DNA from: Strobilurus pachycystidiatus
Taxonomy: Eukaryota > Basidiomycota > Agaricomycetes > Agaricales > Physalacriaceae
Assembly (NCBI GenBank): GCA_019915135.1
Contig: JAHLMK010000003.1
Location: 62,001 to 126,000 of the forward strand
Direction: 5' to 3'
DNA length: 64,000 nt
Shown here: positions 1 to 13,217 of the stretch, piece after piece
Layout: each line of letters begins with the position of its first letter
How positions within the stretch are numbered: position 1 is the stretch's first letter
Position numbers and translations under genes: made by a program
Notes under the pieces: generated by a model
What the model saw: the letters and a program-made list of their open reading frames with translations, nothing else
Databases searched by the model: none
Told to the model about the DNA's origin: nothing

Positions 1-1954
<1,954 letters not shown>

Positions 1955-2153
1955 CGTAGAAGGGGGACCGAAGGCGGCTGCAGCGCGTCCTCGTGGTGGT
2001 CGGAGGTCAAGATGGCGAAGCGTCGAGATGTTTACGCTTGTTTTCACGAATACTGGACTACGGTGTGTGAGTAAGTAGCAATATCAAGAAGAATTTACTA
2101 CATGGTTGTCGGGAGACTACGCGACATGAATGACGGATGGAAAATCCAGGGTA

Positions 2154-2237
2154 GGCGCTATGGTGTAGTGGAAGCACTTGGGATTTTGACTGCAGCGCAT
2201 CATTTCCCACAACCCAGGTTCGAACCCTGGTAGTGCC
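2154..2237 (+). tRNA. tRNA-Gln(UUG) with intron
   Basis: The acceptor stem pairs GGCGCTA (2154-2160) with TAGTGCC (2231-2237). The D-arm is GTGT..GCAC, the anticodon stem is TGGGA (2179-2183) with TCCCA (2205-2209), and the T-arm CCAGG-TTCGAAC-CCTGG contains the B-box. The anticodon TTG is at 2186-2188, giving glutamine. An intron of about 14 nt (roughly 2190-2203) sits one base 3' of the anticodon, the canonical position for nuclear tRNA introns. A T6 run at 2270-2275 is a plausible Pol III terminator, though 32 nt downstream. Confidence 0.93.
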
Positions 2238-2781
2238 TTCTGCCTCCGCGGCTTTCCGATTCCTCGATATTTTTTATCTTCGAGGTCAAAAGTCTGTCGT
2301 GCCCACAGGGACTGCCACTCCCCGGTTAATTGTCGCCAGCAGTGTGTATGTTTGGAGCCGAGAGCCTGCTCCGGTACATTTGCTGCCAAACATGAACACA
2401 TGATCGTAATCCATCTTATCCTCCGTCTACGTTCGTCGACTGATATCCGCAAAATACTTGCTCGTTCCCCATTGACTATACCAAGAAAACTCGTCAATTC
2501 AGCGTGCCTCGACATGTCCGGTGTGTCCTGAACTGCCTGGTATGAAAACTTATTTTTTCTCTACTGCCAACCACTCTGAGAAGCCGCAGGGCGACAAACC
2601 AAAGGCGCGCCACTGTGTCTCACACGCGCCGTTCAGCGAATACTCGTCTGAATGGATACCTTTGTTTACGCTCTTGTTCCGCATTCAGCCTCCCGTCCCT
2701 TGATTTCCCAGGCCACATCGTCTTCTTCAGAATTGTGGCTCCGATCTCTTACCCTCCGTCCTCAAGCCACAATCACTCACC
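2238..2781. other. Intergenic, tRNA trailer and F-box gene 5' flank
   Basis: No convincing gene. It holds the T-run at 2270-2275 after the tRNA and the presumed promoter of the plus-strand gene starting at 2782. The minus-strand ORF here overlaps the tRNA and has no recognisable content. Confidence 0.5.
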
Positions 2782-3729
2782 ATGGTCGATACCCATGATT
2801 TGGAGCCATTCCCGGACCTCCCTCTGGATATTGCGCGTCGCATTCTGGAGGAGGCGGTCACGGACGACAACGACAATAACAGAGATGCCATACGATGGGA
2901 ATACGTCTCCAAGCTCGTTCGAGAATGGTACGCCGCTCTGCAAAGTTGTCGTGGCTATTTTGCGCTAATCACCCCTCCATCTATTCCAAGGATGGCCCCG
3001 ATCGTATACCATACCCTCTCCCTCTCCTCGCTCCAGGCAGCAGAGAAGTTCGCGTACACCGCAAAGCGTCGAGAGTCGGTACTCTCGCTTGTCAAGGTCC
3101 TCGTCATCCGTCATGGAGATAATACCGCACATCCCGCCTTCCAAGACGCACTTCGTGCTATATTTCGTCGCCTTGGCGGACTGGAGGAAGTGCGGTGGGG
3201 TCTAGGCGCGACGCACGAGAATCTGTGGCCGGATATGAGGAAGCTGACGCCCAAGACATTCACTGTGAACGGTCTGCGTGGCATGCCGACGGTTCATGCT
3301 CTTCTCTCCGAGACCTTGCGCACGTTACGACTAAAGGGTGTGCCGAGTGATTGGGCACCGAGCTGGGATGAGATATTCGAGGCGTGTCCGAAGCTTGTTC
3401 AGCTCGACCTAGATCTAGACACTGATGACCGTTTCACGGATACCGAGGAGGAATGGCCGACCAACCTCATCCGCGGTATTCTCGGCGTGGCACACGATCA
3501 CTTGGAGCAGGTGAACTTGATGCTGAATGGGAGTGAGGACCTGGAACGGCGTGTGACGGAGGTGTTTGCTGAGGAGAAGGTCCTCGTAAAGCTGAAGGCT
3601 AGAGTCCGCCAGCTACCGAGGATGTATCTGCGTGTTCCTAGTCGAGGGGAGTTTGGGGAGGAGGTTCCTTATCCGAGGGAGGGATGGGCCCTCCGCATCC
3701 CTATACGCGGCCTGGACACAGCGCTTTGA
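2782..3729 (+). CDS. F-box-like protein
   Basis: The N-terminus has the short F-box-like pattern PFPDLPLDIARRILEEA (residues 9-25), typical of the large agaricomycete F-box-like families that feed substrates to SCF ubiquitin ligases. The body has leucine-spaced segments (VYHTLSLSS, TLRTLRLKG, LVQLDLDLD) of the kind found after such F-boxes. The frame is open for 315 codons, but 2928-2990 (GTACGC...CCAAG, 63 nt) is very likely an in-frame intron: removal joins REW to MAPIVYHTLSL. The degraded copy at 25.56 kb has GT and AG at the equivalent positions, which supports the intron. The mature protein would be about 294 aa. The substrate cannot be deduced. Confidence 0.75.
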   Translation: MVDTHDLEPFPDLPLDIARRILEEAVTDDNDNNRDAIRWEYVSKLVREWYAALQSCRGYFALITPPSIPRMAPIVYHTLSLSSLQAAEKFAYTAKRRESVLSLVKVLVIRHGDNTAHPAFQDALRAIFRRLGGLEEVRWGLGATHENLWPDMRKLTPKTFTVNGLRGMPTVHALLSETLRTLRLKGVPSDWAPSWDEIFEACPKLVQLDLDLDTDDRFTDTEEEWPTNLIRGILGVAHDHLEQVNLMLNGSEDLERRVTEVFAEEKVLVKLKARVRQLPRMYLRVPSRGEFGEEVPYPREGWALRIPIRGLDTAL

Positions 3730-4439
3730 ATCGGTTCAGTCCGACATACAAACCTTGGGTGGGAAACGACATTTAGGAACGTTCTTGATTGTTACGAGTA
3801 AATGGTAGAGAGAGAATCAGATTATACGAAACGCCGGATCTACTTTTAAGGGACGGCTTTGACGCTCATTGCTATCGGCATGAACCCTACAAGGGGATGG
3901 TCACATTGAATACAAGCGCAGAAACGGTACCTCACCCGATAGATAGGTAGGTAGGTAGGTAGGTGACGGCACAAGGTCCCATTGAGGAACGGCCGTTTGT
4001 GGAAGTCATACGATCGGGCGAGTTCGAGACTCCCACCTCGACAACGATAGTATCTGGTGTTTGGCCGAGGGACTAACGCCTTAGTCGTATCATGTATGGC
4101 TGATGTAATGGCAATGCTCGTCTGGTGCTCGTTCGGGTGAAAGGAGTGATCGGTGGCTATGTAGACAAATTCCGGCAAATTTGTTGCCGCAGCGTCTCTC
4201 GTTCCGCCCCCATCGTCCTTCTAGGGGCCCCGTCGACTTCCAGAATCGCTGCGTTCGGAAGGATGACTTTTCTTCATCGTGTTCACTCTGGGGTTCTCCG
4301 GCTTCCGCCAGCACTTGCAGATCTATACGTGGTATATATGGCGTGAGCTTTCGTCCTCGCGCGGCCCTTCCAACCAGAAAACCAATCATAATCAAACAGC
4401 CGTGCGTAAAATGTACATACTTCAGAATTTACAGTCGTT
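3730..4439. other. Intergenic with GGTA microsatellite
   Basis: No gene supported. A short (GGTA)n tract lies at about 3939-3964. The region separates the converging ends of the F-box-like gene (plus) and the patatin/TPR gene (minus). Confidence 0.5.
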
Positions 4440-7400
4440 CTACGGATCATACTCAGCCGCTAATGCTGGATCAACTACTATCCTGGAGAAGCTGTGAAAA
4501 ATCCCGAAACACTCGACAACATCGCGCCGCACCATGGCGGATAGCTCGGCGGCGGCCTTTGACTTGCCTAACTTCGCGAGGATTACTATCAGCGTCACGC
4601 TACTCTCGAGGGTCCTGGGATGTGAGTCTCCGAGGAGAGCTCTGTACTTCGACAGCGTCTCCTGGGCTAGCACTCTCGCTCCGCTCAGGTCTCCCAGATG
4701 GGAACGACACGTCGTCAGCATGGCAGCTGTGTGCAGTGTTTTGGGATGACTCTCTCCGATGACGCGTCTGCGGAGGTCCCAAACGAGCCCGTATGTCGCC
4801 TCCGCTTCCTTCCATCGCCCAGAATGTCGATACACTTCGCCGAGTTGGAACCTGATTGTCAAAGTGAATGCACACTCGAGACCGAATAGTTCGATGCTAC
4901 TATCCAATGCCTTCTGCCCATCCCCTAGTGCGAGAGAGGTGTTACCCAGGCGTGCCAGCACAATAGCGCGTTTGGTCTCGAGCATGATGGGCAATCGGTT
5001 ATCAGCGGAAAGGACATCTCGAGATTTTGGGATGATTTGATCCAGAATCTCCAGTGCGTCCTCGAAGGAGCCGAGGTTGAAGTTGGCATCGGCCTCCAAT
5101 TCCCGCAAGAGGAGATTGTCGAGATCTGTGACCCCGTCGTTTTCGTCATTCTTTCCTTGGCTCGGTATAAGCAGAATTCCCCTCGTTAGATCACGGACCG
5201 CGGTCCATCTTCCTTGAGATCGCAGCATGTCAGCCAACCTAAGCATGCTGCGAAACACTTCGACGAAAGTATTGCATTCCAAGTGCGTCCATATGACGTT
5301 CTTCTGAACAATCAGAGCGCGATAAAAGTCGCCTTTGGATGTGTATACCGCCGCCAGGAGCTCCAATGTATCCAAAATCTCCGGCCGATGAAGGAATGAA
5401 AGCGCGTCGTTCCGTGTCACAGTGTCGAGACATAGCTGATGAGCGTGTTTCCAGTCACCTATGCCAAGGTACATCTCTGACAGATCGGCCCTCGCATCGA
5501 CGGCGTCTGGGTGCACGTGTCCCAGAAGATTATCCCACCGGTTGCATACGTCTGTCTGTAGACTGATCGCATCGGAGTACCGTTCGAGCTTAGACAGACA
5601 CCTGGCCTTTCCAGCCATGGAGTGGATCGTGTCGGGCTCATTGGATGAGCTCCAGATGTTCCGCAGATCAACAAGCTCAGACCAGACCTCAACGGCCTCG
5701 CTGTAGCAAAGCTCGCCCTCTCGAACCCTTGCGAGGAGCTCGAGCGCACGAAGTGTACCTGAGTTTCCCTTGGAGCAGAATTCTTTCCGTATCTGGACGC
5801 TTTTTTCAGCATAGGCCAGCGCAATCTTCCATTTCTCCAACTCCATGCATATCAAGGTGAGCATCTCGAGGCAGTCCAGTGAGTCGGGATGAAAGGGCCC
5901 GTGGATGCTCTGCGCCTCGGCTAATGCCAAACCGAATTCATCGTAGGCCACTTGTAGGTCGCCCGAGTGGAAGTGTGACATGCAGATATTGAATGTGCAC
6001 TTGAATCGGAGGAAGGGATTTTGGATACAGTGAGGACTTTCGCGGAGGGTTTCGTTTATTGTAATCGCTCTGCCATACTCGCCATTTTCGTAGAAGGCAC
6101 AGGCGAAACGTAGGGCTATTTCAACTTCAAACGGTCCAAAGCTCGAACCCAGGACATGGTAATCGAACCGTAGAAGATAGGGAAATATCCGATGGTAGTA
6201 GGTTCCCCGAGTCGGATCCGAGCTAGGAGGACGACTCGGATGAGATGGCAATGCCGCGCCAATTATAATCAGGGCAAGTCGAAAAGCCTCTAATCCCGTT
6301 GTGTGAACCCGGATCCATTCTTGAACAAGGGGGGCCATCACATATGCACCGTCATGAGACTTGTACAGGATTTTCACTGCACAGAGGTGACGAACAGAAT
6401 CCCTGAAACCTGTAGGATTCCAAGAGCCATCTCGGTCAACCTGAAGAAAGGCAGTTTGAGCGTCAACAAACTCCTGATCTTCTGGAAGCTGGCAGCCAAA
6501 CGGGATATGGGGGAGAGAGGCCAGGTCCTCAGCAGCTCGTCTGAAGACCGCTTCGCAGATGTGGTTATGATGGAAGTATGCAAGGATTCTTGCAAGGAGG
6601 GATGACGCGCGACGTGATGGGTATAATGATGCAGAAGGAAAGACGGCACGTTTCAGGCTCTCGTGCCTATGTTTTCCTACCAACGCTTGGTGTGAATATC
6701 GTCTTCGGTGGATCTCAACGGGAATCGGAGTGCCACGTGGGTTCAGCAGAGCGTCATCCTCGAAGATAGGTGAGTCGGGGTCGGATCGCGGTGATGGAGA
6801 CGGTGGTGAGTGCTTGATTTTATAGGCATAGATGGTAGTGTGCAGCTGGGTAGGCGCTATGATCGTGCTCAGATTGCGGCCTACTAGTAGGTACGCATGG
6901 TTTCCACAAGAGGGAAGGAATTTCCAGACATCTCCGCACCAGGGCTGGAGAGAGTCTATGCAGACCACCCATGGTACACGTAAAGACGAGATCCATTGCA
7001 GGACATCGGCAACAGTAGGTTGTATGCCTTCAGTTCTTGCGCGAGGATCATAGGCAATATTCGCGATGGACCAGTCCATCATCGCACGAGACGATCCGTC
7101 CAATGTGAAAAATCTGGGATAGACTTTCTCAACCTGCTGCAAGGACCATGTCAACACGCGAAAGCGCACCTGACACCAGATTTCTCCAAAGCGGCTTTGA
7201 CTTCAGATATTAGAGCCGTCTTTCCCGCTCCAGCATCTCCCTGGACTGCTATCGTGCAAGCTTGATCGCGTCGTCGAAACTTGGAGACAATTGAGTCCAC
7301 AATCCCACGATGAGCAAAAGGCAAATGGTGTCCATGACTGGGACTTGGCTTTCCAGAAGCCAATGGCCGTCGATACACCTTGGTTGCCGTGCCGTGACAT

Positions 7401-9108
7401 CCTGCGGCTAGACCTGTGTAAGGAATGAGTCCTTGAGAACGTTGAAGGTAGTCAGTCGAGTCACGAACACAAGTCGTTTACGGTGTACGGTGAGGAAGCT
7501 CTTTTGCAATCGTCGCCATCATATATAGATTCTGAGACTTTCTTCTCGACGGAGAGGAAGTAACGAAAACACTGAAAATACGCTTCACGCGAGTCGCTCC
7601 ATTCCGGCACCAGGACGGATATAGGGCAGGGACAGTTGAAGCGAGAGTAGACTTCGCTTGGAAGCAATTTCATACCTTCCTTGAGATCCTCTTCATACTT
7701 GGTTCGAATATGTACCATGCGCACCGCGCTCGAAGGGAGATCCTCCCCTCTGGTGTGCGAGTTCCGCTCGGGAAGACCTGTCCCAATACTGACGAGGGAG
7801 CCGACACGCCGGTTCGGCCCGAAGATATGCCGCGACTCCCGGAGGAGATTCTGGACTGGGTTTGCACCAGCAACAGTCTCTGATAACTCCGAGCAGTAGG
7901 TCCGAGGTCGATTATCTTGACCGATAATTGTGGTGGGCGGGAAAATGGGATGACACGCTACGGCCGCACGAAGTGCCTGCACCATAGTGCATGTATTTGG
8001 CTGATGATTAGCGCTAGACTCGTTGTACGTGCGAAAGAAATGAAACTGATTCTTGTCGCAGGCGTCTCGAGGCTTTGCAATGAGGAGTCTGGGAAGAGCG
8101 TCACTTGGAGGCCCGGAGCCAGTAACATAAAAAAATCACACACGTTCTACCCGTCTCCTGTTGGGGGTCGTTAATCATCGGCGCGTTGGCTCCGGCAAGA
8201 TCCTCAAGCATCGAAGCGGCTTTGTTCAGCTGGAAAAGCGGTCGTTCACGCTTGCGAAATAGAGCCATACGCAGGAAGGCTGGTCTGCGCGGTACAAAGG
8301 TACGTTTCGCGATGTCCAAGTAACACCTGATGGCCGTCTCTGTACACATTCGAAGTCGTCCAACTAAGATGGCGACGATACTATGGCCAAAATTCAGTCA
8401 GTCTGCACTGTAGAAAGCCTCGTCATGTACCTTCCTGCTCCGCTCCCAGCAATAAGGTCAAAATATTCCGCCGGGCTCGGAACGGTTTCCAGTCGTCTTT
8501 CCTCCTGGACCTTCTTCATGAATCGATCCAGGAATAGAAGCTGGTACAATGCCTGATCGCTGGCCCCATCTATTAGGTTTAGATATTGAATACACACAAG
8601 AGAGCAGCCACAAACCTAAGGAAAGGAGATTGAGAGGCAACTCTGTCTGGTCTGCATCAACCTCGACTGTCTCCGGTAGTGAAATGGTGGATTCCACGTC
8701 GTTCTCTTTGGGAATGAGCCCCCCATAGCTGTACGTGCCTTGCATAGAGTCCGCTGGGGGAGAGGATGTGTTATCGTTGTTTGCAGGGGGGTCAACAGTG
8801 CACTGAATTGCCGCCATTTCCAGTGTCACCAACTCTGTTGACCGGTCGCTATCCTGTGGCTCGCCGCAAGATCGCTTGAGGATGGGAAGAAGGTCGAGGA
8901 TATCCGAGTCGGATAGATGCGGCAAATATTGCTTGAAAGAGCCACAGTCGCTTGTGCTGTGGACTCTTCGATTTAGTGGCGAATGAGGGTCGTCGTCACG
9001 TATAAGGTCCGCAAGATTCGACTTCCCAATAGTGTCTAGCGGATTGAGAATGGTGTGCAACGAGGTATCGGGATTGAGAGTGGTGTGCGATGAAGTAGCG
9101 GAAGTCAT
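4440..9108 (-). CDS. Patatin (pseudo-enzyme)-P-loop-TPR NLR-like protein
   Basis: Multi-exon minus-strand gene, from MTSATSSHTT at 9108 to a stop at 4440. In order: a low-complexity leader of about 165 residues; a patatin-like domain (about 8640-7460) with LLSL, LLFLDRFMKKVQEE, EYFDLIAG and RVGSLVSIGTG; a P-loop GDAGAGKTAL (about 7220-7250) followed by a Walker-B-like WVVCIDS; then some 550 residues of tetratricopeptide repeats, with repeat-start signatures GESHPKTL and GDSHPRTL as in TPR_10/TPR_12. This is the domain order of fungal NLR-type intracellular sensors. The patatin catalytic motifs are gone: DGGGxRG is DGASDQA, the elbow is GSGAG (8433-8447) without the Ser, and the Asp before NP is missing. 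Intron 8570-8615 is clear; the junction between P-loop exon and TPR exon (about 7130-7220) is uncertain. The intact P-loop and TPRs argue for a working nucleotide switch with a binding-only N-domain. Confidence 0.8.
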
Positions 9109-9468
9109 GTTGGAGGGCAGAGAACAAGGGCATCTACCCGTAGTACAAGTGGGTTGTCAATCATCACCGAGCCACTGTCGTGATTGATTGATGGAAATCA
9201 TGATTGTCAGAAGACACTTCTCATATGTGCGCACTAACTAATTTAACACACGAGACTGCGTACGCAGTCGCAAGCTGAACCAGCTTCAGCCTGGTGGAAG
9301 TGCACTACGGATGTCGCTGCAAGCTCGCGCGCTGTCTGCCATCGGCGTTTCGGCGATCTCTTGGAATGAAAGGCCATGACGTAATGCACGGCATACATCA
9401 ATATTGATAATTTAATAATAGGATGGTACTAAGTATAAATGGAGATTGGAGACAATAACAATGAACCA
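9109..9468. other. Intergenic between the two NLR-like genes
   Basis: AT-richer spacer with no ORF of interest. It should contain the promoter of the downstream minus-strand gene (start 9108) and the 3' UTR of the one ending at 9469. Confidence 0.5.
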
Positions 9469-12400
9469 CTATTGAATGCGCTGCTCTTTTTTTGCTGTTT
9501 GTGTCGACAACGTGCGACGGCGAGGACGCTTCCGAGATTGTGTTGATCCTGTTGATCTTGTTGATCTCGAAGGTTGAGACGCAACCTCTGAGACAGCAGC
9601 CTTCGACCGACTCGAGCACTCCGTTATCAGTTTTTCGGCATGACGAATGTGGCGCTCCATGGTGTTGTCTGCCATGAGGCCTTCTTTTTTGGCAAACCAC
9701 ATGACATATCGGGCTAACTGCGAAGAGGTCCGCCAGTCCTTGCCGCAAAGGACACGATTACGGTTCCACGAGTGCACTAGCGGGTGCACAGTGTACAAAC
9801 GGGGCGACCCCGTCTTTGTAACCCACGAGAGTGACTGTAGCATGTGGACAGCACGTGGGAATCCCATTGGAGCGCTCGACATGGTGTCCCATTCAGTGTC
9901 AAAGATGATTCCCGTCGTGTTACTCCGAATTGGGTGCTTGTGATAGAAGAAGAGTGTTCGGCCTCGTCGGCATGCGGCCTCCGAAAGCTCCAGCTTTATA
10001 TCCAACGGATCCGAGTGGGGCAAAATCTGCTCAAAAACTTGCCGGCGAGTTATTCCCTTGAACATTGACTCGGGGATATGAATGTTGTCGAAGAAGGCCA
10101 AAAGATCCAGAAGGATTAGTGCAGCCTCAGCACTTTCCTTCACCTCCTTATGACGAATTTCCGTGTGTAACGTCTTTTCCGAGATGCTTTCATAGAATTT
10201 TGCAAAGAGATCCACGTACGAGCCGTGCGGCCATGTATTCCCCAGGGTATGACCGTGAATGCTGGACTCAATCACATCCGATGGAAGTTCGTTAATCCTG
10301 TCAAAGAACTCCTGCAGAGAGACTTTATTGACATCCATATATTTTCCAGAATGGTGTATGGTGAGTGCGTGATGACTGAGCTTCCCCACAATGCATACAG
10401 CCAGCGTTGCATCAGACTCAGTGGGTGCTCGGATGTTTGCAGATCGAAAAAGTAGGCGGACAGCAGCGTCTGCATCCATGTCCCCCACATGAAAATAGTT
10501 GGTCCGGAAGACTCGATCGCCACCGCTCGTGAATGAGTGATGTAAGTCAGGATTGCATGTCACAATGACAATATGACATGAGTGATTGGAAGGAATGAAT
10601 TCCCGAAGGACAGTCAGGTCGAGGGAGGTGTTATGGAGGACTATAAGTGTTGTAGAGCTGAGTGCTGTGACCCATTTACGTATGACTGATGGACAAGGTT
10701 CCGGAGGTGTCCCTAGGGTACTGGAATGTTTGTCCTGATAGATCAACACATGAAAGCCTTCAGCAAGAGTAATCCTTTCTGACGCGTCAAGCCAATGTGA
10801 GTGTTCAAAACTAAAGAGTGGGTAATTGGTCAGTCACGGTGATTCACAACAAGAGGATAAAGGACGAACAGCCTTGATTTCGCAATAAATCTATGAACAA
10901 TCTGCTTTCTTCCGGAGCCCTGCAGACCAGAGATGCAGAATGTACGGCTACAGGCGTCCGGAAGGTCCTCCGAGAAATACTTTGTCAGGTCGTTAACGTA
11001 ACTCCCATGCTCAATGTAAAGACCGGAAGGACAAGGGGGAGGTGCAGCAGTTATACCACTGTAGGGAGCTGTCACAACAATGCCAACTGTAGTCGAGGAT
11101 AAGTCACGGATTTGAGTGTGGTCAAGACAAGATACCCACGAATGTCTTTTAGCCGCGCTGACTCCGAGCGCTCTTGCACTAGGCTTGATGCCAGCTCCTC
11201 GAGCTCTGTATGAATGCGAGGCTCACTGAGATACGCCCCGGCGGCGGCAATGGTCTTTTGAAGGTCGCGCTTGGAGACTACCTCTCCGTTCTTTTTCGCG
11301 GTCTCACAACGAATATCGAGTCTTCGAAAGACACCTTTCGAAATGCGACGCTGATATGACCAGACGGTAGCACGTCCATTGAAATGACCCATGCGTCTAT
11401 GGGACTGACCCATGGCGATGGGGGGCTTGTCAGATAGGGAGAATAGGCCGCGAAGTTTCGAACACAGTCGACGCATTCTGGATGAAGAAGAATCTGGTGC
11501 AGACCGACCGAGTAATTCGAAATGATCATCGCCTATACTGACGATGTTCGCAATGCGAGTTTCAGAGTTATACAGCAAGTCAGCCTCATTAATCAGCTCT
11601 GGTATTGGAGTGGTATTTCCCTCCGAGGCGGAGGAGAACCGCTGCTCCAGCGCTTCTGGATGAGGATGTTTGAGCAGGATAGATGGGAATCGGTCGGGCT
11701 GAGCCATGGTCGCATAGCCGGCTTCCCAAATCTTACAGGAGGCGGCTCGATGCCCGGCGACGCCATAGGAACGAAGGACGTGAATTTTCTGTGTATCCTC
11801 ATCCGCGATCATCGTGACGAAGCTATGGGAAAATAAGTGCCATGGGCTGCAAGAGATCTTGACAGTGACATACGCGTTTCCATACCGATTGTTTGGGAGT
11901 GCTGAGTCCTGGGAATGCAGAAACATCGTATCTATCCCAGATTCCAATCCGGGTGGGCGGTTTGTTGGTTTCGATTCGATGTTTGTGGTGCAAGCTGAAA
12001 GTTTCTCAATGATCCTCTTGATCGCCATGCATAGCAAGTTTTGACCGACGGGCAGAGTCTTTTGGCTCCTTACCACGAACACTCCCTCGACCAGCTGCGT
12101 GTAAATGTCGATTGCCTCGTCCGCCGTCATTTGAAGGCGTCCGAGAAGGATAGCTATTAACCTGAGACATGGTCAATTGTTTGTCTGGTATACTGATTCA
12201 TAGACGACATGGCTATTACTTACCCGCCGCTATCTGTACCACCGATGATGTCGAAGACCTCACATGGTCGTGGTATTGTCGCTGCTCCTGTCTTCATCTG
12301 AATGCATGTCATGATGTGGCTTATGACGTGAAGCTTGAGAAGTCCTTGGAGTGGGGATCCTCCGCCGTCTGGGTACTCAGAGGTAAATGACATGTCCTCC

Positions 12401-12475
12401 GAAGCAAGCGCTTTACTGACCAAGGCAAAGAAGATGTCTGGGACGAGTCGCTGACGTTGATTGGGGAGATGCCAT
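9469..12475 (-). CDS. Patatin (pseudo-enzyme)-NB-ARC-like protein without TPRs
   Basis: Start ATG 12473-12475 gives MASPQSTSATRPRHLLCL. Removing intron 12369-12420 continues with DGGGSPLQGLLKLHV, then EVFDIIGG, then after another intron (about 12155-12225) LIAILLGRLQMTADEAIDIY, all patatin landmarks. The patatin core ends near SIGDDHFELLG. A P-loop-like GLQGSGRKQI (about 10887-10920) and an NB-ARC-like region follow (WVTALSSTTLIVL, VIVTCNP). The protein ends after winged-helix-like sequence with a Ser/Arg/Lys-rich tail and no TPR or WD repeats. Catalytic residues are altered: the oxyanion Arg is absent, GxSxG reads GTDSG (Asp at the nucleophile position), and the DAG..NP site reads SASEGNTTP. 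The P-loop Lys-Thr is Arg-Lys. Either a binding-only, nucleotide-independent regulator or a slowly decaying paralogue of the neighbour; the long open frames favour recent function. Confidence 0.75.
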
Positions 12476-13217
12476 GTGTACTTTCACGTATTGCACGCTA
12501 GTTTTCGAGTTGAACGAGCCGGGATTGGTTGGTGAGTTGGAGGTGCTCCAGGATTCGAGTAAGACTTGATATAAATGTGCTGAATTGAGCGGGAAACAAC
12601 AAGGAAGGCCATACACGACACTGTGTGTAAGATTTTTGACACGTAGACACGAGTCCCTAATTAAGACAATAGCACTGACACTCACAATGAGCGTTGCGAG
12701 GGTGGTCATCAAATGTCAACACGTCCATCAGCAGATGCGAACAAAGTTTACCTATCTCTTTCTACGGCGGTTAACATATTCCGAGAAGACAAGAGTTCTT
12801 TTGTCTCTCTCTAGGCAGTATCACCCGGAGGACTGGTTGGGATGGTGACAATCCCGTATCAGCTTGAAAGCTTTGTGAACGCATATGGCAGGAGGATCAC
12901 GGAAGTTTGGGAAGGAGGTCGAAATGTTCCCACACTAGCGGGCCGATCGTAACTGACAGCACGTGACGTTGCAACGTTGTTCTGTTTACGATCGCTCCTT
13001 TTGTATTGGCCATGGGGACATCGAACCAAGCAACAATTTTATTTCTCTGGCTATTGTGTCTTCATCCATGAATGGATGAATGAATGAAAGGTGCCATGGC
13101 GATGCGGAATTCCACTTCACATCAACGCCACACTTGGGATGATGTATAAAGATAGTGGGATTCGATTGCGAAGATTCAGCACTCGACCCACCTCCTGACA
13201 CCCACCTCCTATAGCTC
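12476..13217. promoter_or_regulatory. Divergent promoter region of two patatin genes
   Basis: About 740 bp between the start codons of the minus-strand patatin/NB-ARC gene (12475) and the plus-strand patatin (13218). No coding signal was seen. The head-to-head arrangement makes shared regulation possible. No specific operator was recognised. Confidence 0.4.

Noticed and set aside
2117..2515. 132-codon minus-strand ORF
   Set aside because: It overlaps the tRNA-Gln on the opposite strand; no family resemblance and no exon logic.
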